The notes under the pieces were generated by a model. The model ran no database searches, was not told the origin of the DNA, and was given only the letters and a program-made list of their open reading frames with translations. A stretch of DNA of 64,000 nucleotides, from positions 1,922,001 through 1,986,000 of the forward strand of contig NZ_CP011131.1 in assembly GCF_001442805.1 (NCBI RefSeq), in the 5' to 3' direction. Shown one piece after another: positions 10,231 through 19,930 of this stretch. Each line of letters opens with the position of its first letter. The stretch's first letter is position 1. The stretch comes from Lysobacter gummosus (GTDB lineage Bacteria; Pseudomonadota; Gammaproteobacteria; Xanthomonadales; Xanthomonadaceae). The position numbers and the translations under genes are program-made.

Positions 10231-12027
10231 TCAGTCGAGGAACTGCAGCTTCGCCAACTCTGCATACAGCCCGCCCTGCGCCAGCAACTGCGCATGCGTG
10301 CCTTCGGCGACGATGCGGCCGCGATCCATGACCACGATGCGGTCGGCCTTGAGCACGGTCGCCAGGCGATGGGCGATCACCAGCGTCGTGCGGCCGTGCA
10401 TCAGCGCTTCCAGCGCCTGCTGCACGGCGCGTTCGCTCTGCGCGTCGAGCGCGCTGGTGGCTTCGTCGAGCAGCAGGATCGGCGCGTCCTTGAGCAGGGC
10501 GCGGGCGATCACGATGCGCTGCTGCTGGCCGCCGGACAGGCGCGCGCCGCGTTCGCCCAGTTCGGTGGACAGGCCTTCGGGCAGCGCCTCGATGAAGTCG
10601 GTGGCGTAGGCGGCGCGCACGGCGTCGTCGACTTCCTCGTCGCTGGCGTCCAGGCGGCCGTAACGCACGTTGTCGCGCGCGGTGGTGGCGAAGATGGTCG
10701 GCTGCTGCGGCACCAGCGCGATGCGCTCGCGCAGCGCGCCCGGATCGGCGTCGCGCACGTCCACGCCGTCCACGCGCACCGCGCCGTGCTGCGGGTCGTG
10801 GAAGCGCAGCAGCACGGAGAACACCGTGCTCTTGCCGGCGCCGGACGGGCCGACCAGGGCCACGGTCTCGCCGGGATTCACGCGCAGGCTGAAATCCTGC
10901 AGCGCCGGCAGGTCGGGGCGCTGCGGATAGTGGAAGCCGACATGATCGAACACGATCTCGCCGCGCAGCGGCTGCGGCAGCGGCTGCGGATGCTGCGGCG
11001 CCTGCACCGCGCTTTCTTCGTTGAGCAGTTCGCTGATCCGGCCCATGCCGCCGGCCGCGCGCTGCAGATCGTTCCAGACCTCGGCCAATGCGCCGACCGA
11101 GCCGCCGCCGATCAGCGCGTACAGCACGAACTGCGCCAGCGTGCCGGCGGTCAGGCGGCCGGCGATGACGTCGTGCGCGCCCGACCACAGCACCATGATG
11201 ATCGCGCCGAACACCAGGGTGATGGCGATCGCGGTAACCCAGGCCTGGGCGGTGATGCGCTGGCGCGCGGCCTTCACCGCGACTCGCAGCGAATGGCTGA
11301 AACGGCCTTGTTCGTAGGGCTCGCGCGCATGCGCCTGGACCGTGCGCACCGCGCCCAGGGTTTCGCTGGCCAGGGTGTTGGCGTCGGCGACGCGGTCCTG
11401 GCTGGCGCGCGAGATGCGCTGCAGCTTGCGGCCGCCGGCCACGATCGGCAGCACCGCCAGGGGAATGCCGATCAACGAGAACGCGGCCAGTCGCGGATTG
11501 GTCACGAACATCATCGCCAGGCTGCCGATCACCGTGACTGAACTGCGCAGCGCCACCGACATGCTGGAACCGACCACGCTGCGCAGCAGCTCGGCGTCGG
11601 CGGTCAGGCGCGAGACCAGTTCGCCGCTGCGGTTGCGGTCGTGGAAGCCGGCGTCGAGCCCGACCAGATGCCGGTACAACTGCTCGCGCAGATCGGCAAC
11701 GACTTTTTCGCCGAGCACCGACACCAGATAGAAGCGCGCGGCGGTGGCGAAGGCCAGGCCGATGGCGACCAGGAACAGGATCAGGAAGGCGCGGTCGATC
11801 GCGCCGCTGCCGCCGCCGGAGGTGCTCTGGGCGAAGCCCTGGTCGATCATGGTCTTGAACGCGGCCGGAAAGCTCAGCGTGGCGGCGCTGGAGGCGGCCA
11901 GCGCGAACAGCCAGGCGACGAACAGGCCTTTGTGTTTGCGCACGAACGGCCAAAGGGTGCTCAGGCTGCCGATCGGGGCCTTGTCGCGTCGGGGGGCGGC
12001 CTTCGGGCCGGCGCTGGCATCGGTCAT
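10231..12027 (-). CDS. ABC exporter, fused permease and ATPase (MsbA-related)
   Basis: 598 residues forming a half-transporter. An N-terminal membrane domain with about six helices (roughly 30-310) precedes one nucleotide-binding domain. Walker A is GPSGAGKST (393-401), the signature LSGGQQQR (497-504) and Walker B ILLLDE (517-522), all intact. It will act as a homodimer in the inner membrane. The family is type IV (B-type) exporters, of the MsbA-related group found widely in proteobacteria; the substrate (lipid, drug or peptide) cannot be told. It stands next to yigZ in the same direction, ten bases downstream of that gene, so the two may be co-transcribed. Confidence 0.92.
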   Translation of the reverse strand: MTDASAGPKAAPRRDKAPIGSLSTLWPFVRKHKGLFVAWLFALAASSAATLSFPAAFKTMIDQGFAQSTSGGGSGAIDRAFLILFLVAIGLAFATAARFYLVSVLGEKVVADLREQLYRHLVGLDAGFHDRNRSGELVSRLTADAELLRSVVGSSMSVALRSSVTVIGSLAMMFVTNPRLAAFSLIGIPLAVLPIVAGGRKLQRISRASQDRVADANTLASETLGAVRTVQAHAREPYEQGRFSHSLRVAVKAARQRITAQAWVTAIAITLVFGAIIMVLWSGAHDVIAGRLTAGTLAQFVLYALIGGGSVGALAEVWNDLQRAAGGMGRISELLNEESAVQAPQHPQPLPQPLRGEIVFDHVGFHYPQRPDLPALQDFSLRVNPGETVALVGPSGAGKSTVFSVLLRFHDPQHGAVRVDGVDVRDADPGALRERIALVPQQPTIFATTARDNVRYGRLDASDEEVDDAVRAAYATDFIEALPEGLSTELGERGARLSGGQQQRIVIARALLKDAPILLLDEATSALDAQSERAVQQALEALMHGRTTLVIAHRLATVLKADRIVVMDRGRIVAEGTHAQLLAQGGLYAELAKLQFLD

Positions 12028-12037
12028 GGATCGCAGT

Positions 12038-12646
12038 CTATCGAGGGGAGGGCGGTTCGCCGGGAGAATTCAGGCGCACGCGATTACGAGTGGCGTCGCG
12101 CAACTGGTCTTTCAAGGCGGACAACTGCGACGCCGGCAGGCGAATCCGCACATGCGCGCCGTCGGCGTCGAAGCGTTCCTCGGCTTTTTCCGCGCCGAAC
12201 GCGTTCAAGGCCGCGTGCACGGCGCCGATGTCCTCGAAGGCGTAGGCCAGGTCGAGTTCGCCGTAGACGATCAATTCCCGGCGCGCGGCGCGGCGCAGGC
12301 ATTCGGCCGCGGCGCCGCCGTAGGCGCGGACCAGGCCGCCGGCGCCGAGCTTGATCCCGCCGTACCAGCGCGTGACCACGGTCACCACCTGATCGCAGCC
12401 CTGGCCGTCGATGGCGGCCAGGATCGGCCGGCCGGCGGTGCCGGAGGGTTCGCCGTCGTCGTTGAAGCGATAGAGCGCGCCGATCCGGTAGGCCCAGCAG
12501 TTGTGGGTGGCGTCCGGGTCGGCGACCTCCTGGACGAAGGCCAGCGCGGCCTCGGGCGAAGCCACCGGCGCGGCCAGGGCCAGGAAGCGGCTGTGCTTGA
12601 TCTCGATCTGGTGGCGGGCGCGCTCGGCCAGCGTGGTCGCGCTCAT
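12038..12646 (-). CDS. YigZ/IMPACT family protein
   Basis: 202 residues. The IMPACT N-terminal domain carries the marks HSRFLALAAPV, THNCWAYRIG, NDDGEPSGTAGRPIL and TRWYGGIKLGAGGLVRAYG. A smaller C-terminal ferredoxin-like domain (from about 140) has LIVYGELDLAY. Bacterial members are implicated in translation or stress, but their biochemical role is unsettled. Its stop lies ten bases before the ABC exporter start on the same strand. The short 3' tail is proline-rich and variable. Confidence 0.9.
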   Translation of the reverse strand: MSATTLAERARHQIEIKHSRFLALAAPVASPEAALAFVQEVADPDATHNCWAYRIGALYRFNDDGEPSGTAGRPILAAIDGQGCDQVVTVVTRWYGGIKLGAGGLVRAYGGAAAECLRRAARRELIVYGELDLAYAFEDIGAVHAALNAFGAEKAEERFDADGAHVRIRLPASQLSALKDQLRDATRNRVRLNSPGEPPSPR

Positions 12647-12718
12647 CGCGGCGACCTCAACCCACCGGCTGCGGGCGCGGCAGGGGCGGGGCGGTTCGGC
12701 GATGCTCGGCGGCCGCGC

Positions 12719-13825
12719 TCATTTGAGCAGCGGCCGCAGGTCGCGCGGAACCCGGCTGTGCGGATGGCTGCGGCGGAACTGGCGCAGGCTTTCGCGGGCG
12801 CGTTCGAGCTCGCCGCTGTCGCGGTATTCGCGGATGCGATCCAGCCATTGCGCCGCGGGCAGCTTGCTGTCGTCTTCGACATTGCCGGAGATGCGCGAGC
12901 CGGTGACCATGACGCGGTCGAGCGCGCTGTCCTCGCGGACGGGCTGCGGCGGCACTGATCTGGTTTCTTCCGCGACGGCCTTGGAGGCCTCCGACTTGGT
13001 CCGCTGCGCCGGCTGCGCGCCCGCGGGGGCTTCGGCTTCGGCGGCGCTGAGCCCGCTGACCGCTGCCGGCGCGGCGCGACGCATCTTGGCCTCGCTGCCG
13101 GGCTTGGCCGCGTCGCGGGCGAGCGCGGGCGCCGCAGGCGCGGATGCGGCGGCGGGCGCGGCATCGGCGGGGAACGGTGCGGGCTCGGCGATCGGGGCCG
13201 GATCGAAATTCGGCACCGGCGCCGGCGGCGGAGGCGGCGCGGCCATGACCTTCGCCGGGTAGGCGGCGTCGTTGCGCTGCTGCGTCTGCAAATAACCCTG
13301 CTCGCGCGGTTGCTCGGCGGCGCGCTTCGCGCTCGCTGCCGGGGCGGCGTCGCTGGCGGCATTGCTGCGTTTGGCGAACTGCGGCGGCGGAGGCGGCGCG
13401 ATCCGGCTCGGCGGTGGCGCGAGTTCGGCCGGTGCCGGCTGGGGCGGGAGGACGGCGGTTTCCGCCATCTGCGCGCTGGCGGCGGCATCTTCGGCATCGG
13501 CGGCCGCCGCGGAACTGTCGGCGGCGCTGGTCGTGACGGCGACCTGATCCTCGCGCATGGCTTCGGCGGCCTTGTCCATCGGCCGCAATTGCCAGGCAAT
13601 ACCGACCGCCAACGACAGCGAAGCGGCCACGCCGATCCACGCCGGCCAGCGGGTTTTGCGCTCGCGCGCACGCGGCGTCTGCGCCACCGCGGCGTGCGCG
13701 GCGGCGAGAATCTTCGCGTCCAGCGCCGAAGAGGGACCATCGTTCGGGCCCAGCCGCAGCAGGCGGTCGGCCAGATCGCGTTCTTCCGGCGACAGGGGAT
13801 CGGGTGCGTCGGGACGGCGGTTCAT
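12719..13825 (-). CDS. Anti-sigma-like membrane protein with VMVTGSR motif
   Basis: 368 residues. The N-terminus is short and cytoplasmic, with an acidic helix (SPEERDLADRLLRLG). One transmembrane helix (about 60-80) comes next, then a long Pro/Ala-rich periplasmic linker, and a folded C-terminal part. The C-terminal part contains DRVMVTGSRI at 303-312 and a helical region (AAQWLDRIREYRDSGELERARESLRQF) like the start of a TPR. ATGA overlap with the sigma gene and the membrane topology argue for an anti-sigma or sensor role, though no zinc-type anti-sigma motif is seen. The VMVTGSR motif is usual in TonB receptors, not in such proteins; it recurs in the lipoprotein at 17903-19834. Confidence 0.65.
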   Translation of the reverse strand: MNRRPDAPDPLSPEERDLADRLLRLGPNDGPSSALDAKILAAAHAAVAQTPRARERKTRWPAWIGVAASLSLAVGIAWQLRPMDKAAEAMREDQVAVTTSAADSSAAAADAEDAAASAQMAETAVLPPQPAPAELAPPPSRIAPPPPPQFAKRSNAASDAAPAASAKRAAEQPREQGYLQTQQRNDAAYPAKVMAAPPPPPAPVPNFDPAPIAEPAPFPADAAPAAASAPAAPALARDAAKPGSEAKMRRAAPAAVSGLSAAEAEAPAGAQPAQRTKSEASKAVAEETRSVPPQPVREDSALDRVMVTGSRISGNVEDDSKLPAAQWLDRIREYRDSGELERARESLRQFRRSHPHSRVPRDLRPLLK

Positions 13826-14376
13826 TCGGTCAACCTCGCGCGAAGCTTGTCCATCGCGTATCGCAGCCTGGACTTCACCGTTTCCCGGCCCGCCCCCGTA
13901 ATGGCGCCGATCTCCTCCAGACTCAATTCCTGTTCCAGTCGCAGCAGCACCACTTCGCGCTGCTCCTCGGGCAATTCCTCGATCGCGCACTGCAGGCGGC
14001 GGCGCTGTTCGAATTCGGACAGTTCGCGCTCGGGCGTGGTCGGGTCGGGCACGCGCGCGGCGCGTTCGTCGCCGTCTTCCGGCGTCGGCGGGCGATGCTT
14101 GAGGCCGCGCCAATGGTCGTTGAGGCGGTTGTGGGCGATCCGGAACAGCCAGGTGCTGAACTGCGCGTCGGGTTTCCAGCCGTGGCGCGCGCCGATCACG
14201 CGCTGCCAGACATCCTGGAAGAACTCGTCGGCCAGCGCCGAATCGCGGATCTGCCGCAGCAAGAACCGGTACAGGGGGCCGCGATGGCGCGCGTACAGCA
14301 ACTCGAACGCCGCCGCGTCGCCGGCCGTCCAGGCCAGCATCAGCACGTCGTCGCTCGCGTCGGCACCGGAATTCAT
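13822..14376 (-). CDS. ECF sigma-70 factor
   Basis: 184 residues from ATG 14376. Region 2: LLYARHRGPLYRFLLRQIRDSALADEFFQDVWQRVIG, then WLFRIAHNRL. Region 4: LPEEQREVVLLRLEQELSLEEIGAITGAGRETVKSRLRYAMDKLR, a clear helix-turn-helix. Upstream in-frame starts (14517, 14466) would add a low-complexity basic segment and are less likely, but no strong RBS decides it. The stop overlaps the anti-sigma-like gene by ATGA. Its regulon is unknown. The role guessed is envelope-stress control, from its partner. Confidence 0.88.
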   Translation of the reverse strand: MNSGADASDDVLMLAWTAGDAAAFELLYARHRGPLYRFLLRQIRDSALADEFFQDVWQRVIGARHGWKPDAQFSTWLFRIAHNRLNDHWRGLKHRPPTPEDGDERAARVPDPTTPERELSEFEQRRRLQCAIEELPEEQREVVLLRLEQELSLEEIGAITGAGRETVKSRLRYAMDKLRARLTE

Positions 14377-14545
14377 TCGCGGCAGGGTACGGCGAGTCGG
14401 CGCGGACGGGAAGCGCTTGCGCGTCGGCGGGGCGTCGTATAGCGATGTGGGCAGGGCCAGTAGCATGTCTGGAACAACGGATCGGGACCGGCGGCGGGGT
14501 TGCGATCTGCCGAACATGTAAAGCTCGCGTTATCCTGCGCCCTGT

Positions 14546-17500
14546 ATGGAAGGCGGCGATCCGGTGCGGACAGATGCGATGCAAGCGGCAGCGGTGAGCG
14601 AATCGTCCGCGGGCGAAGCCCTGGCGTGCGCCCTGCAGGAGGCCCTGCCGGCCGGCTCGCAGGTGGTGGTGTGCTGGCGTGCGGCCCACGGCCGGGTATC
14701 GGATTCGTTCACGCCCGGCACCAAGGCGCCCCTGCGCGATGCCGCGCGCCGCCTGCTGGAGCGCGACCCGCCCGCGGTCGGCGCCTCCGACGACCGCTAC
14801 GCCGACCGCATCGAGGCGGCGTGGTGGCTGGAAGACCGCAGCCGCGCCAGCATCGTCGCGCAGATGCCGCAAGTGCTGACCACGCCGCTGCGCGCGGCCT
14901 GGCTGGCGATGGCGCGGCGCATCGTCGCCGCCGACCTGGCCGCCGGCCGCGCCCACGCCCGCGCCGAGGCGCTGGAGAAGTCCGAGCGCCTGCAGCAGGC
15001 GCTGTACGGCATCGCCGATCTGGCCGGCTCCGGCCTGGAGATGCCCGATCTGCTCAGCCGCATCCACGGCGTGGTCTGCGGCCTGATGTACGCGGAGAAT
15101 TTCTACATCGTGCTCTACGACGACGTCGCCGACACGATGCGTTTCCTGTATTTCGCCGACCGTCACGATCCCTACGTCGCCAATCCGCTGCAGTCGATCC
15201 GCGGCGAAGACATGCCGACCAGCCTGACCCTGGCGCTGCTGCGCCACGGCGAATCGCTGCAGGGCAGCTCGGCGGATCTGCGCGAACGCCTGAACGTGCC
15301 CAACGACGAGCGCCACGGTCCCGACAGCGCCGATTGGCTCGGCGTGCCGATGCGCCGCGACGAACGCGTGTGCGGCGCGATCGTGGTGCAGAACTACGAC
15401 ACCGCCGGCAGCTACGGCGACGAAGACCGCGCGTTGCTGTCCTTCGTCGCCCAGCACATCCTCACCGCGCTGGACCGCTTCCGCGCCCGCGAGGAACTCG
15501 AACGCCGCGTCGCCGAGCGCACCTACGCGCTGCAGCTGAGCAATCGCGACCTGCAGGCCGAGATCATCGAACGCCAGCGCTCCGAGCGCCTGCAGCGCGC
15601 GCTGTTCCGCATCGCCGAGCTGACCATCACCTCCGACACCCTGGAACGCTTCTATTCCCAGGTCCACGACGTGGTCAGCGAGCTGTTGTACGCGCGCAAC
15701 TTCTATATCGCACTGCTGTCCGACGACGGCGAGCGCCTGCAGTTTCCGTATTCGATCGACGAACGCGACGTGATCCGCGAAACCCGCCGGCTCGCCGACG
15801 GCCTGACCGAATACGTGATCCGCCAGGGCAAGCCGCTGCTGGCCGATCGCCACCGCATCGCCGAGCTCAACAGCCGCGGCGAAGTGCGCAGCCACGGCTC
15901 GGCGGCGCACTGCTGGCTCGGCGTGCCGCTGTACCGCGACGACGCGGTGGTGGGCGTGATCGCGATCCAGAGCTACTCGCGCGCGATCAGCTTCAACGCC
16001 CGCGACCAGGAACTGCTGACCTTCGTCGCCCATCACATCAGCATCGGCCTGGCGCGCAAGCAGGCGCAGGACCGGCTGGTCACCGCCCACGGCGAACTCG
16101 AACAGCGCGTGGCCACGCGCACGCGCGAGCTGGCCCACACCAATGCCGAGCTGGTCGCGCAGATCGGCGAGCGCGTGCGCGCCGAACTCAAGCTCACCCA
16201 TCAGGCCCTGCACGACGCGCTGACCGGCCTGCCCAATCGCGGCCAGCTGGCCGATCGGCTGGACCACGCCATCGCCCGCGCCAAGCGCGAGAACCGCGCG
16301 TTCGCGGTGCTGTTCCTGGACCTGGACCGGTTTAAGCTGGTCAACGACAGCGTCGGCCATTCGGCCGGCGACGAACTGCTGATCGAAAGCAGCCGCCGCA
16401 TCGTCGGCACCGTGCGCAGCGCCGACATGGTCGCGCGCCTGGGCGGCGACGAATTCGCGATCCTGATCGAGAACATCGACGGCCTGATGGTCGCCGAAGA
16501 CCTGGCCCAGCGCGTGCTGCGCGCGCTCGGCGAGCCGTGCTGGGTGGCCGGGCGCGAAGTGTTTCCCTCCGCCAGCGTCGGCATCGCCATGTGGCATCCG
16601 CGCTACGCCAACGGCACCGAGCTGCTGCGCGACGCCGACGCGGCGATGTACCGCGCCAAGGGCGCCGGCCGCGGCCGCTTCGCCGTGTTCGACGAAGAAA
16701 TGCGCGAGCAGGCCTTGCGCATCCTGGACCTGGAAGCCGACCTGCGCCGCGCCATCAACAGCGATGCCTTCATCGCCTATTACCAGCCGATCGTGCGCCT
16801 CGACGATCAACTGGTGATCGGCCACGAAGCACTGCTGCGCTGGCGCCACGAGAAACGCGGGCTGCTGTTGCCGCGTGAGTTCATCGGCCTGGGCGAGGAC
16901 AGCGGCCTGATCGAGGAAGCCGACTGGATTCTCTACGGCCGGGTGATCGCCGAACTGGCGCGCGGCGGCCAGGGCTATATTTCGGTCAACGTATCGCCAC
17001 GGCATTTCCGTTCCGGCGATTTCGCCGACCGGTTGCTGCGCATGATCGAAGAAGCCGGCGCCGACCCGCGCCGGCTGCGCATCGAGATCACCGAGGTCGC
17101 GTTGCTCGACGACGTGCCGCGCGCGCTGCGGATCCTGCGCACCTTGCGCAATCACGGCGTACTGGCGCAGCTGGACGATTTCGGCACGGGATTCTCCGCT
17201 TTGTCGTATTTGCATCGGTTCCCGATCGAGTGTTTGAAGATCGATCAGAGTTTCGTCGCCGGGTTGGTGGGCGAATCGCGTCCGGAGAGCATCGCGGTGG
17301 TGCGCGCGATCCAGGCGTTGGCCGGGACCTTGGGCATCCACACCATCGGCGAAGGCGTGGAGACCCAGGCGCAGCGGCTGATCCTGCGCGAGCTGGGCTG
17401 CACCTACGGTCAGGGCTATCTGTTCGGACGTCCGGCCGAGCTGGTCAGCGGCGAAGTGCGGATTCCCGAGGGCGTCGCGGATGTGATCGGCGCGGATGGT

Positions 17501-17659
17501 GTCGCTTCGAATGTCGCCGCGGCCGAGGTTGTCGACGCGAGCGCGCAGGACATTGGCGTGCGGATCGAATCGCGCGATCCAGCGGCGCTGAAGGGTGCCG
17601 CCGGCACCGGATTCGGCGAGCCTGACTTCGTCGAACATACCGGTACCGGCGACGCTTAG
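14546..17659 (+). CDS. GAF-GAF-GGDEF-EAL cyclic-di-GMP protein
   Basis: 1037 residues. An N-terminal region of unknown type (1-145), then GAF 1 (about 146-310) and GAF 2 (about 348-508) joined by helical linkers with similar starts (RLQQALYGIADL, RLQRALFRIAEL). Then GGDEF (about 551-720) with an intact RLGGDEF, and EAL (about 735-985) with EALLRW, NVSPRHF and DDFGTGFSAL. Both catalytic sites look complete, so both diguanylate cyclase and phosphodiesterase activity are possible. No transmembrane segment is visible; it should be cytosolic and controlled by small molecules in the GAF domains. It is divergent to the sigma gene. The promoter probably overlaps 14377-14545, with TATCCT at about 14531. 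Confidence 0.93.
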   Translation: MEGGDPVRTDAMQAAAVSESSAGEALACALQEALPAGSQVVVCWRAAHGRVSDSFTPGTKAPLRDAARRLLERDPPAVGASDDRYADRIEAAWWLEDRSRASIVAQMPQVLTTPLRAAWLAMARRIVAADLAAGRAHARAEALEKSERLQQALYGIADLAGSGLEMPDLLSRIHGVVCGLMYAENFYIVLYDDVADTMRFLYFADRHDPYVANPLQSIRGEDMPTSLTLALLRHGESLQGSSADLRERLNVPNDERHGPDSADWLGVPMRRDERVCGAIVVQNYDTAGSYGDEDRALLSFVAQHILTALDRFRAREELERRVAERTYALQLSNRDLQAEIIERQRSERLQRALFRIAELTITSDTLERFYSQVHDVVSELLYARNFYIALLSDDGERLQFPYSIDERDVIRETRRLADGLTEYVIRQGKPLLADRHRIAELNSRGEVRSHGSAAHCWLGVPLYRDDAVVGVIAIQSYSRAISFNARDQELLTFVAHHISIGLARKQAQDRLVTAHGELEQRVATRTRELAHTNAELVAQIGERVRAELKLTHQALHDALTGLPNRGQLADRLDHAIARAKRENRAFAVLFLDLDRFKLVNDSVGHSAGDELLIESSRRIVGTVRSADMVARLGGDEFAILIENIDGLMVAEDLAQRVLRALGEPCWVAGREVFPSASVGIAMWHPRYANGTELLRDADAAMYRAKGAGRGRFAVFDEEMREQALRILDLEADLRRAINSDAFIAYYQPIVRLDDQLVIGHEALLRWRHEKRGLLLPREFIGLGEDSGLIEEADWILYGRVIAELARGGQGYISVNVSPRHFRSGDFADRLLRMIEEAGADPRRLRIEITEVALLDDVPRALRILRTLRNHGVLAQLDDFGTGFSALSYLHRFPIECLKIDQSFVAGLVGESRPESIAVVRAIQALAGTLGIHTIGEGVETQAQRLILRELGCTYGQGYLFGRPAELVSGEVRIPEGVADVIGADGVASNVAAAEVVDASAQDIGVRIESRDPAALKGAAGTGFGEPDFVEHTGTGDA

Positions 17660-17734
17660 AACTTCGTGATGCGGGATCGTGTTGCGGTTGCTTCAGCGAG
17701 CCCCTGCGAGTCCACCTCGACCTGGCGAGTCAAT

Positions 17735-17886
17735 TCGCCCCCTTTGAAAAAGGGGGCTGGCGCCCGGCGTTGATGCGGTTGCTATGTGGTTGTTGAAGCG
17801 CCGGGGGATTTGCTTTTCGGTGTGTCTGCATTCGCTCAGGAGCAAAAGCGAATCCCCCCTGGCCCCCCTTTTTTCAAAGGGGGGAA
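17735..17886. repeat. Family C inverted repeat, copy 1
   Basis: GCCCCCTTTGAAAAAGGGGGC-like arm (17737-17757) and an inverted arm with CCCCCCTTTTTTCAAAGGGG (17864-17884). Between them is the TTCGC...GAATCCCCC context. The same family appears at 39421-39755 and 63784-64000. The unit lies between two convergent genes. Confidence 0.75.
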
Positions 17887-17902
17887 GAGCACTGGGGCGC
17901 TG

Positions 17903-19834
17903 TCAGTCGCTGACCGCCACGCCGTTAGCCGGCTTCAACTCGCCGATCTGCGACTTGGCCCGCTCCACCAATCGCACGAACTCGGCGCGCTGGCCCCAAC
18001 GGTCGTCGAGCCGCACGCTGCGCGCGCTGGCCAGAATCTGATCCCAACCCCAGCCGTCGTACTGGCTGCCGTCGCGCAAGGCATCGGCGAAAGCGGCGAC
18101 AGATGCGGCCATGCGCATCGGATCGCTGGCGACCGCGCGCTGGCCCGAACGCAGTACCGGCGTTTCGATCAGCTGGCTGCGATCTTCGCCCGGACGCTTG
18201 TAGCGCAGCTTGAGGTTGGCGATTTCGCCGTCCTTGCCGCCCGCGGCCGTAGCCGTTTCGGTATAGCGCAACGCCGGCAGGCGCGTGGCCTTGGAGCCGA
18301 CCGGGGTGATCTCGTACAACGCGGTGACCTCATGCCCCGCGCCGATATCGCCGGCATCGACCTTGTCGTTGGCGAAATCCTCGCGCTTGAGCAAACGGTT
18401 TTCGTAACCGATCAAGCGGTACTCGGCGACCTGCGCCGGATTGAATTCGATCTGGATCTTGACGTCGCGGGCGATGGTCAACAGGGTCGAGCCCATTTCC
18501 TCGACCAGCACTTTGCGCGCTTCTTGCAAGGTGTCGATGTAGGCATGGTTGCCGTCGCCGACATCGGCCAGTTTCTCCGACAGCTGATCGTTGTAGTTGC
18601 CGGTGCCGAAGCCCAGCGTGGTCAGGGCGATGCCGCTCTTGCGCTGGTCGGCGACCATCGTCTCCAGCGCGTTGTTATCGACGGTGCCGACGTTGAAATC
18701 GCCGTCGGTGGCCAGGATCACGCGGTTGACGCCATCCTTGATGAAAGCCTGCTTTGCCGTCGCATAGGCCAGGCGGATGCCGTCGCCGCCGTTGGTGCTG
18801 CCGCCGGCCTGCAGGCGGCCCAGCGCGTCGAGAATCTCCTGCTGGCGATCGCCGGGCGTGGGCGGCAGCACCAGGCCGGCGGCACCGGCGTAGACCACGA
18901 TCGAGATGCGATCCTGCGCGCGCAGCTGCTTGGTCAGCATCGAAAACGCGCTCTTGAGCAGCGGCAGTTTGTCCGGCGATTCCATCGAGCCGGAGGTGTC
19001 GATCAGGAACACCAGATTGACCGGCGGCAGCGTCTGCTTGGGAACGTCATAGCCCTTGATGCCGATCATCAGCAACTGGCGCTGCGCGTTCCACGGCGCC
19101 GGCGCCAGTTCGGTGGACACCTTGAACGGCGTGGCGAGCGACTTCGGCGCGGCGTGGCCGTAGTCGAAGTAGTTGATGAATTCTTCCGCGCGCACCGCGT
19201 CGGCGGGCGGGCGCTGACCGTCGTTGAGCATGCGCCGCACGTTGGCGTAGCTGCCGGTATCGACGTCGATGGAGAAGGTGGACAGCGGCTGTTCGCTGGC
19301 GCGCACCACCGGGTTGTCCTCGCGTTCGGCGTATTTCTCCGTGTTGGCCGGCTGCGAGTAATAGGGCGGCGGAGGCGGCGGCGCGATCATCGCCGGCGAT
19401 GCGACGGGCATCGGCGCGGCGGCCATGCGCTTCATGAGCCGGCTGTCCTCGCGAACGCGCGAACCGGTCACCATCACCCGGTCCACCTGCGCTTGCGTGC
19501 GGCCGGCGGGAGCGAGGTTGCCGACCGACTTGGCTTCGTATTCGACGAGGGGCTGGGCGGGCATGGACTTGACCGGCTCGGCGGGGGCGGGGGCGGTGTA
19601 GCCCGCGCTGGTTGCCGCCGCCGCGTCGGCGGCCTGGAGTTTGTCGTGCGGCGCATCGGCTTGCGCGGCCTGCGCGCCGCGGACCTTGCCGACCTGTTCG
19701 TTCTTGCTCGTGGAGGAATTCACGTCGCCCGGCGCCTGGCAGGCGCTGAGGGCCAGCGCGGCCAGCAGGGCGGCGCTGAGCAGGTGCATGGAGTGGCGGG
19801 CGGACGGCGAACGGCGCGAGGTTGAGGCTTGCAT
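17903..19834 (-). CDS. vWA-domain lipoprotein (YfbK-like) with VMVTGSR motif
   Basis: 643 residues. A lipoprotein signal ends in LSAC (Cys32). An Ala/Pro linker follows and contains DRVMVTGSRV (118-127). Next comes the vWF-N region (about 170-260, EQPLSTFSIDVDTGSYANVRRM), a vWA domain with the MIDAS motif DTSGS (279-283), and a C-terminal DUF3520-like domain. vWA domains bind metal and protein partners. Asp279 starts a Mg/Mn site. YfbK-type proteins sit in the outer membrane or periplasm with no proven role. The motif shared with the anti-sigma-like protein at 12719-13825 links the two (see findings). RBS AGGGAAG precedes the start. Confidence 0.88.
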   Translation of the reverse strand: MQASTSRRSPSARHSMHLLSAALLAALALSACQAPGDVNSSTSKNEQVGKVRGAQAAQADAPHDKLQAADAAAATSAGYTAPAPAEPVKSMPAQPLVEYEAKSVGNLAPAGRTQAQVDRVMVTGSRVREDSRLMKRMAAAPMPVASPAMIAPPPPPPYYSQPANTEKYAEREDNPVVRASEQPLSTFSIDVDTGSYANVRRMLNDGQRPPADAVRAEEFINYFDYGHAAPKSLATPFKVSTELAPAPWNAQRQLLMIGIKGYDVPKQTLPPVNLVFLIDTSGSMESPDKLPLLKSAFSMLTKQLRAQDRISIVVYAGAAGLVLPPTPGDRQQEILDALGRLQAGGSTNGGDGIRLAYATAKQAFIKDGVNRVILATDGDFNVGTVDNNALETMVADQRKSGIALTTLGFGTGNYNDQLSEKLADVGDGNHAYIDTLQEARKVLVEEMGSTLLTIARDVKIQIEFNPAQVAEYRLIGYENRLLKREDFANDKVDAGDIGAGHEVTALYEITPVGSKATRLPALRYTETATAAGGKDGEIANLKLRYKRPGEDRSQLIETPVLRSGQRAVASDPMRMAASVAAFADALRDGSQYDGWGWDQILASARSVRLDDRWGQRAEFVRLVERAKSQIGELKPANGVAVSD

Positions 19835-19930
19835 GGCGGCTTCCCTGGTGTGTGGACCTGGGAAGGCGAACGGGCCGGTGACGTGGATGGGGTTGAACTT
19901 GTGAAAAATTTTTCGGAAGGGGAGGACTGT

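Noticed and set aside
12719..13825. TonB-dependent receptor, from the VMVTGSR motif
   Set aside because: There is no plug or beta-barrel and the protein is too short with one membrane helix. The motif alone does not make it a receptor.
12719..17638. A 1639-codon minus-strand ORF opposite the GGDEF-EAL gene
   Set aside because: High GC keeps the antisense frame open. It has no domain outside its last part, which is the real anti-sigma-like gene at 12719-13825.
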